Source of the DNA: Deinococcus hopiensis KR-140
GTDB taxonomy: Bacteria; Deinococcota; Deinococci; Deinococcales; Deinococcaceae
DNA: 64,000 nt
Direction of reading: 5' to 3'
Assembly: GCA_943327755.2 (NCBI GenBank)
Contig: CALPYF020000024.1
Coordinates: 1 to 64,000, forward strand
Shown: positions 1-11,734 of the stretch, piece by piece
Layout: each line of letters starts with the position of its first letter
How positions within the stretch are numbered: the stretch's first letter is position 1
The notes under the pieces: model-generated
Told to the model about the DNA's origin: nothing
Seen by the model: the letters and a program-made list of their open reading frames with translations, nothing else
Database searches by the model: none
Translations under genes and position numbers: made by a program

Positions 1-236
1 CGGCCACTGCGCCGTCAGCCCTTGAGACCTTCGTACAGACCCAGCAGCTGGCGTTCAACGCCGTGGTGCTCGGCCCGGTGAACACGGCGATCTTCCGCAG
101 CAAGGACGGCTACGTGGTCGTCGCCGTCGGGCAGACCCTGCCGGACAGCCAGGTCACCGTGAAGGACGTCACGGCGACCGGCGCCACCCTGAGCCTCGGC
201 AACGATTCCAAGACCCTTGAACTGGACAAAAGGTGA
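1..236 (+). CDS. C-terminal end of a type IV pilus assembly protein (PilP-like), partial
   Basis: The open frame enters from the left edge and stops at TGA 234-236, three bases before pilQ, so it is the last part of the preceding gene of the pilus operon. The visible 77 residues include VVLGPVNTAIFRSKDGYVVV and a beta-rich end. In pilus operons the gene just before pilQ usually encodes the inner-membrane lipoprotein PilP or a similar periplasmic adaptor that docks on the secretin. Position and beta-rich sequence fit that role, but no diagnostic motif is visible. The start lies outside the window. Confidence 0.6.
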   Translation, partial: ATAPSALETFVQTQQLAFNAVVLGPVNTAIFRSKDGYVVVAVGQTLPDSQVTVKDVTATGATLSLGNDSKTLELDKR

Positions 237-239
237 GCC

Positions 240-2243
<2,004 letters not shown>

Positions 2244-2328
2244 CTCAGTTCCTGCCGCGCCCCCGCCGTTTCGGTCCGGGGGCGCGCTTTGTTTGTGCAG
2301 GGGCGTGGGGCCGGTGCAGGGCAGGCGG

Positions 2329-2334
2329 TACAGT
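2329..2334 (+). promoter_or_regulatory. -10 box of aroC (leaderless)
   Basis: TACAGT lies 8 nt before the aroC ATG at 2343, so transcription would begin at or next to the start codon. No convincing -35 hexamer is seen. Confidence 0.5.
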
Positions 2335-2342
2335 CGGGTGGC

Positions 2343-3491
<1,149 letters not shown>

Positions 3492-3639
3492 GCCGCATGC
3501 TGAACGATACCGAGGGGGGCCGAAGCCGAAGCCTGCGGGCATTCCGGGTGGGTCTGGAGGCCGGGCTGACGGCGCACCTGCGTGACGTTCCTGAAGAGCC
3601 GATCGGGGGACGCGTCACGCCGCTGCCGGAGGATTCCCG

Positions 3640-3645
3640 TACACT
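3640..3645 (+). promoter_or_regulatory. -10 box of aroK (leaderless)
   Basis: TACACT is followed by 7 nt and then ATG 3653. This supports the internal start used here for shikimate kinase over longer in-frame starts. Confidence 0.55.
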
Positions 3646-3652
3646 GTCCCCC

Positions 3653-4276
3653 ATGTTCAGTTCGGGCCTCATTGAGCGTCCGGTGTCGTGGGTGGCGCTG
3701 GCGGGCTTCATGGGCACCGGCAAGAGCCGGATCGGCTGGGAGCTGTCGCGGGCGCTGGCGCTGCATTTCGTGGATACCGACAAGCTGATCACGCGCGTGG
3801 TCGGCAAGAGCATCCCGGAGGTGTTCGCGCAGGAGGGCGAGGGGTACTTCCGCGCCTGCGAGCACGAGGTCGTGGGCCGCGTGACCCGGCTGGAGCACGC
3901 CGTGATCAGCCTGGGCGGCGGGACGTTCATTCAGGAGGACAACCGCCGCTGCCTGCTGGAACGCGGGCCGGTGGTGGTGCTGTGGGCGACGCCAGAGACG
4001 GTGTACCAGCGCACGAAGCACAGCGACCGGCCGCTGCTGCGCACCGAGGACCCCCTGGAGCGTATCCGCACGCTGATGGACGAGCGCGCCCCGGTGTACC
4101 AGCAGGGCACCATCCACGTGCACAGTGACGGGCGGCCCAGCGAGGAGATCGTCGAGGAGATCATCGACCGGCTGTGGTCGTGGGCGGACGCGCAGCACGC
4201 CTGGGCCCTGGATCATGTGGCGCACGATCACACGCCGGACGCGGCGGGCGGCGGGGAGTCGCGTGCGTCGGATTGA
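3653..4276 (+). CDS. aroK: Shikimate kinase
   Basis: Phosphorylates shikimate with ATP. The 207-residue product has the P-loop GFMGTGKS at residues 18-25, the shikimate-binding DTDKLI segment shortly after it, and the glycine-rich LGGG loop near residue 86. The open frame extends upstream of 3653, but that part has no kinase similarity, and a TACACT box sits 7 nt before this ATG. The C-terminus runs about 25 residues past the usual kinase end (histidine- and alanine-rich) and overlaps the start of aroB by 14 bases. Confidence 0.95.
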   Translation: MFSSGLIERPVSWVALAGFMGTGKSRIGWELSRALALHFVDTDKLITRVVGKSIPEVFAQEGEGYFRACEHEVVGRVTRLEHAVISLGGGTFIQEDNRRCLLERGPVVVLWATPETVYQRTKHSDRPLLRTEDPLERIRTLMDERAPVYQQGTIHVHSDGRPSEEIVEEIIDRLWSWADAQHAWALDHVAHDHTPDAAGGGESRASD

Positions 4277-5318
4277 GGTGGGCGGCGCCCAGCCGTACGC
4301 GGTGGAGGTCGGTGCGGGACTGCTGGACTCGCTGAGCGTTCCCGAGCGGCACGTCGCCCTGATTCATCCGACCGATCTGCCCGCCGAGTTCGTGGCGCGG
4401 GTGCAGGCAGCGCTGAAGCCTGTCGTGACGATTCCCGTTGCGGCGCGTGACGACTGCAAGACGCTGGAGGTCCTCTCGGGCGTGCTGTCCCGGCTGGCGG
4501 GCGCGAACATCCCGCGCGACGGCGCGGTCGTGGGCCTGGGGGGCGGCGCGGCGACTGACCTGGCAGGCTTCGCGGCAGCCAGTTACCTGCGCGGCGTGGC
4601 GTTCTACACGCTGCCGACCACGCTGCTGGGCATGGTGGACGCGGCGGTGGGCGGCAAGACCGGCGTGAACCTCCCCGAGGGAAAGAACCTGGTGGGCGCG
4701 TTCTGGCCGCCGCGCGCCGTGTGGTGCGACACGGACACCCTGGGCACCCTGCCCGGCGCGGTGTTCCGCGAGGGCGCCGCCGAGGCGTTCAAGCACGGTC
4801 TGATCAGCGACCCCACCCTGCTGAATCGTGTGCTGTCGCCGGAGTTCCGTCCCGGTGGCCCACTGCTGGAAGGCACGCTGGCCGACGCGATCGCCGTAAA
4901 GGCGGGCGTCGTCACCCGTGACCTGACCGAACGGGGCGAGCGGGCGTTCCTGAACTTCGGGCACACGCTGGCGCACGCGCTGGAAGCCGTCACGCACCAC
5001 GGCGTGTCGCACGGGGACGCCGTCGGGTACGGGATGCACTACGCGGCGCGGCTGTCGCGCGCACTGGACGGCGCGGATCTGACCGGGCACACCCGCGCGT
5101 TCCTGACGTGGCAGCAGCCTACGCCCCTGCCCCCCGTGACCTTCGAGGACGCCCTGACCTTCATGGCCCGCGACAAGAAGGCGGACGCGGACGGCGTGCG
5201 CTTCGTGCTCCTGCGCGACCTCGCTCAGCCCTACCTGACGCGCGTTCCCGACAGCGTGCTGCGCAAGGAATTCAGCGGCTGGCAGGACGACCTGCGCGAC
5301 CTCAACCTGCTGGCCTGA
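4263..5318 (+). CDS. aroB: 3-dehydroquinate synthase
   Basis: Cyclises DAHP to 3-dehydroquinate with NAD and a divalent metal. The 351-residue protein begins at GTG 4263, which a GGGGAG ribosome site at 4253-4258 serves from inside the aroK end. Motifs seen: GLGGGAATDLAGF and YLRGVAFYTLPTTLLGMVD for NAD and substrate binding, GGKTGVNLPEGKNLVGAFWPP, and the metal-binding RAFLNFGHTLAHALE. Length matches the family. The overlap with aroK suggests coupled translation. Confidence 0.96.
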   Translation: MRRIEVGGAQPYAVEVGAGLLDSLSVPERHVALIHPTDLPAEFVARVQAALKPVVTIPVAARDDCKTLEVLSGVLSRLAGANIPRDGAVVGLGGGAATDLAGFAAASYLRGVAFYTLPTTLLGMVDAAVGGKTGVNLPEGKNLVGAFWPPRAVWCDTDTLGTLPGAVFREGAAEAFKHGLISDPTLLNRVLSPEFRPGGPLLEGTLADAIAVKAGVVTRDLTERGERAFLNFGHTLAHALEAVTHHGVSHGDAVGYGMHYAARLSRALDGADLTGHTRAFLTWQQPTPLPPVTFEDALTFMARDKKADADGVRFVLLRDLAQPYLTRVPDSVLRKEFSGWQDDLRDLNLLA

Positions 5319-5374
5319 CCGCCCCCATCCATCCGGGCTGCACAATCCGCCCCTGGCCCACACGCCGGGGGCGG

Positions 5375-5380
5375 TACGCT
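5375..5380 (+). promoter_or_regulatory. -10 box of aroQ (leaderless)
   Basis: TACGCT ends 6 nt before ATG 5387. It would give aroQ an own promoter inside the 68-bp aroB-aroQ gap. Confidence 0.5.
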
Positions 5381-5386
5381 GCGGGC

Positions 5387-5818
5387 ATGCTGCTCGTGCT
5401 GAACGGCCCCAACCTCAACCGACTCGGCCTGCGGGAACCCGGCGTGTACGGCTCCCAGACCCTCGAAGACCTGGAACGGCAGTGCGACGCCTGGGGCGCG
5501 GAACTCGGGCAGGCCGTCACCTGCCGCCAGAGCAACTACGAGGGCCAGCTCATCGAATGGATCCACGAGGCCGAGGAGCACGGCTTCACCGGCATCGTCC
5601 TGAACCCCGGCGCGCTGACGCACTACTCGTACGCGCTGCGCGACGCCATCGCCGGACAGCGTGTCCCCGTGATCGAGGTGCACATCAGCAACGTGGACGC
5701 CCGCGAGGAATTCCGCCACAGGAGCGTCACGGCCGCCGTGTGCCGTGGCAAGATCAGCGGCCTGGGGTTCCTGGGCTACCGCCTGGGCCTGGAGGCGCTG
5801 GTCGAGGGGCAGGCGTGA
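5387..5818 (+). CDS. aroQ: Type II 3-dehydroquinate dehydratase
   Basis: Dehydrates 3-dehydroquinate to 3-dehydroshikimate. The 143-residue protein shows the type II pattern: LVLNGPNLNRLGLREPGVYG at the N-terminus, the catalytic tyrosine in GVYG, QSNYEGQLIEWIHEA, LNPGALTHYSYALRDA, VEVHISNVDAREEFRHRS with the catalytic histidine, and GKISGLGFLGYRLGL. Type II enzymes are dodecamers and unrelated to the Schiff-base type I enzyme. The stop overlaps the GTG of the next gene by 4 nt. Confidence 0.96.
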   Translation: MLLVLNGPNLNRLGLREPGVYGSQTLEDLERQCDAWGAELGQAVTCRQSNYEGQLIEWIHEAEEHGFTGIVLNPGALTHYSYALRDAIAGQRVPVIEVHISNVDAREEFRHRSVTAAVCRGKISGLGFLGYRLGLEALVEGQA

Positions 5819-6633
5819 CCGGCTGGCGGCCCTACCCGCGCCGGGCGGACAGTACCGTCACCGGGGAACTCTGGCAGCTGGACGGCGTCGGCGACGCGCA
5901 GCACGCGCCCCGGCCCGTGCTGGTGTGGCTGCCCCCCTCGTATCACGCGGCCAGCGGGCGGCGGTACCCGGTCGTGTACTTCCACGACGGGCAGAACGTG
6001 TTCGACGCCGCCACCAGTTACAGCGGCGAGTGGGGCGCGGACGAGACCCTGAGCGCCCTGGCCGAGCAGGGCACCGAGGCCATCGCCGTCGGCATCCCAA
6101 ACGGTGGCGACCGCCGCTTCCACGAGTACAGCCCGGTCGAGAACACCGACTACCCGCAGGGCGGCGGGGGCGGCGCGGACGCCTACGTGGCGTTCCTGAC
6201 CGGCACGGTGAAACCCACCGTGGACGCCGCGTTCCGCACGCGCCTCGGCGCGGACGACACGGTCGTGATCGGCTCCAGCATGGGCGGCGTGATCAGCCTG
6301 CACGCCTGGCTGACCTGCCCAGGCGTGTTCGGGCACGCCGGGATCATGAGCCCCGCCTTCTGGACCAACGGCGGCTTCTCGCTGCGGCAGGCGCAGCAGG
6401 CCCCCCTCCCGGCCGGGCGCATGTGGGTGGATATCGGCGGGCAGGAAAGCCCGGAATTCCCGGACCGGATGCGCGCCTACTGGGACGAGGCCCACGCCTT
6501 CGCGGACACCCTGAGCGCCCGGGGCCTGGGCGAGCGACTGCGCTTCCAGGCCGACCCGGCCGCGCCGCACCACGAGAGCGCCTGGGCGGCCCGGCTACCC
6601 GCCGCACTGCGCTTCCTGCTGACCGGCCGGTAG
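5815..6633 (+). CDS. Alpha/beta-hydrolase esterase of the esterase D type
   Basis: A 272-residue predicted cytosolic hydrolase. It has the fold's opening (PVLVWLPPSYHAASGRRYPV, VVYFHDGQNVFD), the nucleophile elbow VIGSSMGG near residue 153, and a late histidine in PHHESAWAARLP. This matches the esterase family that includes enterochelin and S-formylglutathione hydrolases; the true substrate is not apparent. It starts at GTG 5815, in a GTGA overlap with the aroQ stop, so it is probably co-translated with aroQ. No signal peptide is present. Confidence 0.85.
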   Translation: MTGWRPYPRRADSTVTGELWQLDGVGDAQHAPRPVLVWLPPSYHAASGRRYPVVYFHDGQNVFDAATSYSGEWGADETLSALAEQGTEAIAVGIPNGGDRRFHEYSPVENTDYPQGGGGGADAYVAFLTGTVKPTVDAAFRTRLGADDTVVIGSSMGGVISLHAWLTCPGVFGHAGIMSPAFWTNGGFSLRQAQQAPLPAGRMWVDIGGQESPEFPDRMRAYWDEAHAFADTLSARGLGERLRFQADPAAPHHESAWAARLPAALRFLLTGR

Positions 6634-6644
6634 TCCCACATGAC

Positions 6645-6702
6645 TTGCCCCGTCTGCGCTCATCTGGTACCCTTGCGTTTAGTGTCTCGCGCTTGGTAGG
6701 GC
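6645..6702 (+). promoter_or_regulatory. Candidate promoter region for rplM-rpsI
   Basis: Two pairings are possible: TTGCCC at 6645-6650 with TACCCT at 6668-6673 (17-nt spacer), or TTGCGT at 6673-6678 with TAGGGC at 6697-6702 (18-nt spacer). Either leaves a leader of roughly 90-125 nt before the GTG at 6799. GGAG at 6789-6792 is the ribosome site. I cannot tell which pair is used. Confidence 0.35.
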
Positions 6703-6798
6703 CGAGATGACCGGGAGGCACCCGGACACGCCAGCAGCCTTCTCCCCCGTCGGCCTGGACCGTGTCGCAGCCAAATCCCCTAACTTCGGAGTTTCACG

Positions 6799-7625
<827 letters not shown>

Positions 7626-7635
7626 TCCCCGCGAG

Positions 7636-7673
7636 AAAAGCCCCCCGCACCTTCGGATGCGGGGGCTTTTTTG
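7636..7673 (+). terminator. Intrinsic terminator of rplM-rpsI
   Basis: An AAAAGCCCCC...GGGGGCTTTTTT hairpin with a short CTTCGG-containing loop and a T-run. It has good symmetry, with one extra C in the left arm. Confidence 0.85.
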
Positions 7674-7747
7674 TTGATGGTCGATGGTTGAAAGGTGATG
7701 GAGGCTGGCCTGCTCTCCTCCATTAACCATCAACTGTCTTCCATCAA
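7674..7747. repeat. Heptad-repeat palindrome at the trpD/rpsI junction
   Basis: The left arm is built of 7-mers TTGATGG, TCGATGG, TTGAAAG, GTGATGG. The right arm has the complementary-type 7-mers CCATTAA, CCATCAA, CTGTCTT, CCATCAA. The arms are separated by about 18 bases, giving an imperfect long palindrome. The last 7-mer provides the TGA stop of trpD (7744-7746). It begins just after the rpsI terminator. The same layout occurs at 53680-53738. Confidence 0.8.
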
Positions 7748-8744
7748 CGCCTTGTGTGCGCGGCGTACCGCTCCAGGATGTCCCAGCCCTGCCCGCCGCG
7801 CATCACCTCGCGGGCCTGCTCGACGCCCTCGCGGATGCTCGCGGCGCGGCCCGCGGTGCGCAGGGCTGCCCCGGCGTTCAGCGCCACGATGTCCCGCTGT
7901 GCTGGGGTGCCACCCCCGGTGAGGAGCGCGCGGGTGATCTCGGCGTTCTCCGCGGGACTGCCGCCCACGATCGCCTCGCGCGGGTGGAGGCTCACGCCGG
8001 CCTCCTCGGGGTGGAGGGTGCGGTCGATGATCTCGCCGTCGCGCAGGCCGGAGACGGTGTTCACGCCGCTGACGGTGAACTCGTCCAGGCCGCTGCCGTT
8101 CACGACAGTCGCGCCGCGCGCGCCCAGCAGGCGCAGCACCTCCGCCAGGGTGCGGGTCAGTTCCGGTTTGAACACGCCCACGACGAGGTGCGTGGCGCCC
8201 GCCGGGTTGCTCAGGGGGCCCAGGATGTTGAACACGGTGCGGGCGGCCAGTTCCGAGCGGACGGGCGCGGCGTGCCGCAGGGCCGGGTGGTAGTTGCGGG
8301 CGAACATGAACCCGATGCCCAGGGTGTTCACGGCGTCCGCCACGACGTCCGGCGTGGCGTCCAGGTTCACGCCCAGCGCTTCGAGCACGTCGGCACTCCC
8401 GGCGCGGCTGCTCGCGGCGCGGTTGCCGTGCTTCGCGACGGGTACGCCCGCGCCCGCCACCACGAACGCCGTCGTAGTGCTGATGTTGAATGTGTGCGCG
8501 CCGTCCCCACCGGTGCCGACCACGTCCAGCAGGACCTCGCGCGGCTGCACGTTCACGCGCACCGCGTGCTCCCGCATGGCCTGCGCGAAGCCCGCGATCT
8601 CCTCAGGCGTCTCGCCGCGCACCCGCAGGGCCGCCAGCGCCGCCGCGAGGCGCACGCCGCTCAGTTCGCCCTCCATGACCTCGCGCATGAAGGTCGCCGC
8701 CTCCGCCTGCGACAGGCGCTCTCCATTCATCAACCTCGCGTGCA

Positions 8745-8745
<1 letters not shown>
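7744..8745 (-). CDS. trpD: Anthranilate phosphoribosyltransferase
   Basis: Transfers phosphoribose from PRPP to anthranilate in tryptophan synthesis. The 333-residue protein has VGTGGDGAHTFNISTTTAFV (pyrophosphate and PRPP loop), KHGNRAASSRAGSADVLEALG, and FNILGPLSNPA, all typical. I choose ATG 8745, which overlaps the trpG stop as TGATG and has GGAGGG 9 nt upstream; a GTG one codon earlier is also possible. The TGA stop lies inside a heptad repeat. Confidence 0.96.
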
Positions 8746-9394
<649 letters not shown>

Positions 9395-9398
<4 letters not shown>

Positions 9399-9757
9399 GT
9401 TCTGGCCTCCTGAACCTGAATGAAACGGGTAATGCGGCGCATCAGGACACCGAGGGTCTGAAACGCGGGGTCGAGTTGATCGGTGCTGGAGAACCGGAGG
9501 CGCAGGGCCAGTTCCAGGTGGGTTAAGAGTTCGTAGGCGGACCCCAGCGCCACGCGACAGAAGCGCGCCAGTTCACCCGGCGAGCCGCGCCCGACCCCCT
9601 CGGCGATATTGGCCGGAATGGACACCGACGCGCGCCGCGCCTGACTCGTCAGGCCGTACAGTTCCGAACTGGGCCAACCAGCTGACAACGCGTACACGTC
9701 CTCGACCAGTTGCATGCCTTCCTGCCAGATGCGCAGGTCACGGACACTGCCGGGCAT
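9395..9757 (-). CDS. Four-helix-bundle protein (23S rRNA intervening-sequence protein family)
   Basis: A 120-residue helical protein with SVRDLRIWQEGMQLVEDVYAL, LTSQARRASVSIPANIAEG, and ELARFCRVALGSAYELLTHLELA. These are the conserved segments of the four-helix-bundle/IVP family, related in fold to the Avd accessory protein of diversity-generating retroelements; its function is unknown. The frame is open up to a GTG at 9778 inside the repeats, but ATG 9757 fits the family N-terminus. It sits between trpE and trpG with heptad repeats on both sides in inverted orientation, which makes it look inserted. Its stop overlaps the trpG start. Confidence 0.9.
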
Positions 9758-9767
9758 GGCCGCCGGA

Positions 9768-9795
9768 CCACTCACCACTCACCACTTCCCACTCA
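9768..9795. repeat. Heptad tandem repeat, trpE side of the four-helix gene
   Basis: Four 7-mers on the plus strand: CCACTCA, CCACTCA, CCACTTC, CCACTCA. They are the inverted counterpart of 9355-9389. The last one supplies the TGA stop codon of trpE (9793-9795). Confidence 0.85.
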
Positions 9796-11217
9796 CAGCC
9801 CCCCTGCGGCGAGTTCGACGGCGCGCATGAGGGCGGCGGCCTTGTTGCGGGTTTCCTGTTCCTCGCTGGCGGGGTCGCTGTCGGCGACGACGCCTGCTCC
9901 GGCCTGGATGTGGACGCGGCCTTTGGTGATGACCATGGTGCGCAGGGTCAGGGCCATGTCCATGCTGCCGTTCAGGGCGATGTACCCGAAAGATCCGCCG
10001 TAGGGGCCGCGGCGGACGGGTTCGAGTTCGTCAATGATCTGCATGGCGCGGATCTTAGGCGCGCCGCTGACGGTGCCCATGGGTTGAACGCTGGCCAGGG
10101 CGTGCAGGGGCGTCTGGTCCTCCCGCAGGGTGGCAGTGACGCTGGAGACGATGTGCATGACGTGGCTGTAGCGTTCGATGGTGAAGGCGTCGTGCACGCG
10201 GACGCTTCCGTACTCGCTGACCTTTCCGAGGTCGTTGCGGCCCAAGTCCACGAGCATGAGGTGCTCGGCGCGTTCCTTCTCGTCCGCGAGGAGTTCGTCC
10301 GCGAGGGCCTGATCGTGCCCCTGGGTGGCACCGCGCGGGCGGGTTCCGGCGATGGGGCGGGTGGTGACGGTGTGGCCGTCGCTGGCGAGGAGGCTCTCGG
10401 GACTGCTGGCGACCAGCGTGACCGGCCCGAGTTGCAGGTACCCGAGGTAAGGGCTGGGGTTCACGCGGCGCAGCGCGCGGTACAGCGCGAAGGGGTGCAG
10501 GTCGCCCAGGTCGGCGCTGAAGCGCTGGCTGGGCACCACCTGGAAGATGTCCCCAGCGCGGATGTACTCCAGGGCCTCTCTGACGGCGGCCTGGAAGGTG
10601 TCCGGGGTGAAGTTGCTGGTGAACTCGGGCGGCGTGTTGGGTGTGCGGCCCGGCACGGTGGGCAGCGGCCCGCGCAGGCGCTGGGTAAGGCGCTGCACCT
10701 CCTCCTGCGCATCCGCCTGGGTGTCGGCGGTGGCGACGGTGATCAGGCGGTGTTTGAGGTGGTCGAAGATGACCATGCCGCGCGGCGCGATGAAGCACGC
10801 GTCGGGGACGTTCAGTTCGTCGGGGTTCGCGTCGGGGAGGCGTTCGTAGTTGCGGATCAGGTCGTACGCGGCGTACCCGATCGCGCCCCCGATCAGTGCC
10901 GGGAGGCCGTCCGGGACGGGGGCGGGGCGAACGGTCGCGTGGTACAGCCGGGCCAGGGGGTCGGTGTCCTGCCCGTCGAAGTCGCCGAAGGTGCCGCTGC
11001 TCCTGACGTGCGCGCCGCGCGCCTCGAAGCGGCCCTGCTCACCCACGCCGATGAAGGAGTAGCGGCCCAGTTTCTCCCCGGCCTCCACGCTCTCGAGCAG
11101 GAAGGTGACGGTTTCGCCCTGCGCGACTTTCAGGTACGCGGTGACGGGCGTGTCGAGGTCGGCGTTGAGTTCCTGCACGGCGACGGCCAACGGGGAGCGC
11201 GGATTCGGTTGCATCAT
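9793..11217 (-). CDS. trpE: Anthranilate synthase component I
   Basis: Makes anthranilate from chorismate with ammonia from TrpG. The 474-residue protein has the tryptophan-feedback LLES box (TFLLESVEAGEKLGRYSF), IGGAIGYAAYDLIRNYERLP, and the chorismate-binding core PSPYLGYLQL, PIAGTRPRG, LVDLGRNDLGKVSEYGSV, and GTVSGAPKIRAMQIIDELE. AGGAG at 11222-11226 serves ATG 11217, or ATG 11214 one codon later. Expression is probably controlled by the trpL attenuator upstream. The stop codon is made by the neighbouring heptad repeat. Confidence 0.96.
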   Translation of the reverse strand: MMQPNPRSPLAVAVQELNADLDTPVTAYLKVAQGETVTFLLESVEAGEKLGRYSFIGVGEQGRFEARGAHVRSSGTFGDFDGQDTDPLARLYHATVRPAPVPDGLPALIGGAIGYAAYDLIRNYERLPDANPDELNVPDACFIAPRGMVIFDHLKHRLITVATADTQADAQEEVQRLTQRLRGPLPTVPGRTPNTPPEFTSNFTPDTFQAAVREALEYIRAGDIFQVVPSQRFSADLGDLHPFALYRALRRVNPSPYLGYLQLGPVTLVASSPESLLASDGHTVTTRPIAGTRPRGATQGHDQALADELLADEKERAEHLMLVDLGRNDLGKVSEYGSVRVHDAFTIERYSHVMHIVSSVTATLREDQTPLHALASVQPMGTVSGAPKIRAMQIIDELEPVRRGPYGGSFGYIALNGSMDMALTLRTMVITKGRVHIQAGAGVVADSDPASEEQETRNKAAALMRAVELAAGGL

Positions 11218-11247
11218 GGGTCTCCTGGGATTCGGGGGCAGGGGGTC

Positions 11248-11281
11248 AAAAAAACGCCCGGGTGGGAGTTCCACCTGGGCG
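11248..11281 (-). terminator. trp attenuator terminator
   Basis: Reading leftward, an 11-bp stem (11271-11281 with 11255-11265, one A-C mismatch) closes a 5-nt loop and is followed by seven T (11248-11254). It lies between the trpL peptide and trpE. Its first arm contains CCCAGG, which can instead pair with CCTGGG in the leader (11318-11323). Confidence 0.9.
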
Positions 11282-11312
11282 CGTCTGTGCAGTGTCGGGG
11301 CGACAAGCGTGA

Positions 11313-11360
11313 TCAGACCCAGGAGTTACTGGGCCACCACCACGCACCGGACACGGTCAT
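11313..11360 (-). CDS. trpL: trp operon leader peptide with a Trp-Trp-Trp run
   Basis: A 15-residue reading frame MTVSGAWWWPSNSWV followed by TGA. Four of 15 residues are tryptophan, three in a row, as expected of a ribosome-stalling leader peptide. The RNA behind it shows the classical choice. Segment 1 (CCCAG, 11329-11333) pairs with segment 2 (CCTGGG, 11318-11323). Segment 2 also pairs with segment 3 (CCCAGG, 11274-11279), and segment 3 pairs with segment 4 as the terminator. The ATG follows a TATGCT box by 7 nt, so the message is probably leaderless. Confidence 0.88.
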   Translation of the reverse strand: MTVSGAWWWPSNSWV

Positions 11361-11367
11361 GCGTGGC

Positions 11368-11373
11368 AGCATA
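11368..11373 (-). promoter_or_regulatory. -10 box of the trp operon
   Basis: TATGCT on the minus strand, 7 nt before the trpL ATG. It places transcription start at about the leader start codon. No clear -35 is seen. Confidence 0.6.
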
Positions 11374-11432
11374 GCGCGCGGCCCGCAGGGTCAGGGGGCG
11401 TGTGTAGACAGGTCACCGCTCAGCCGGGCGGG

Positions 11433-11717
11433 TCACCCAGGCGTGACGGTCACCGTCACCGCCTGCCCCTCCTCCAGCGACTCCGCGCGGCGCACCGCGA
11501 CCTTCACCGGCAGCAGGTACCCGCCGTCCTTCGGGAAGATCGAGGTGCGGAAGCGGGTCTCCCCCACCACTGCCTCGCAGGGGATCATGCCCCATCGGTA
11601 CGTCACGAACCGCGCGGCGTCCTTCAGGTCTGGCACGAGGTCCTCTGGCACGCGCAGGAAGTAGTGCGGGGCGGGACCCCGCCAGTGGAACAGCTCGGCG
11701 GTGAACGTCAGGGCCAT
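11433..11717 (-). CDS. DUF1905 domain protein
   Basis: A 94-residue protein made almost entirely of a small beta domain: LTFTAELFHWRGPAPHYFLRVPEDL, VTYRWGMIPCEAVVGETRFRTSIFPKDGGYLLPVK. These match the DUF1905 family pattern (substrate-free beta-barrel of unknown role, often found with bacteriocin-protection or YdeI-type proteins). It is 17 bp downstream of the lipoprotein gene on the same strand. No membrane or export signal is visible. Confidence 0.75.
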   Translation of the reverse strand: MALTFTAELFHWRGPAPHYFLRVPEDLVPDLKDAARFVTYRWGMIPCEAVVGETRFRTSIFPKDGGYLLPVKVAVRRAESLEEGQAVTVTVTPG

Positions 11718-11734
11718 GCGGGCAGCCTAGCGGG

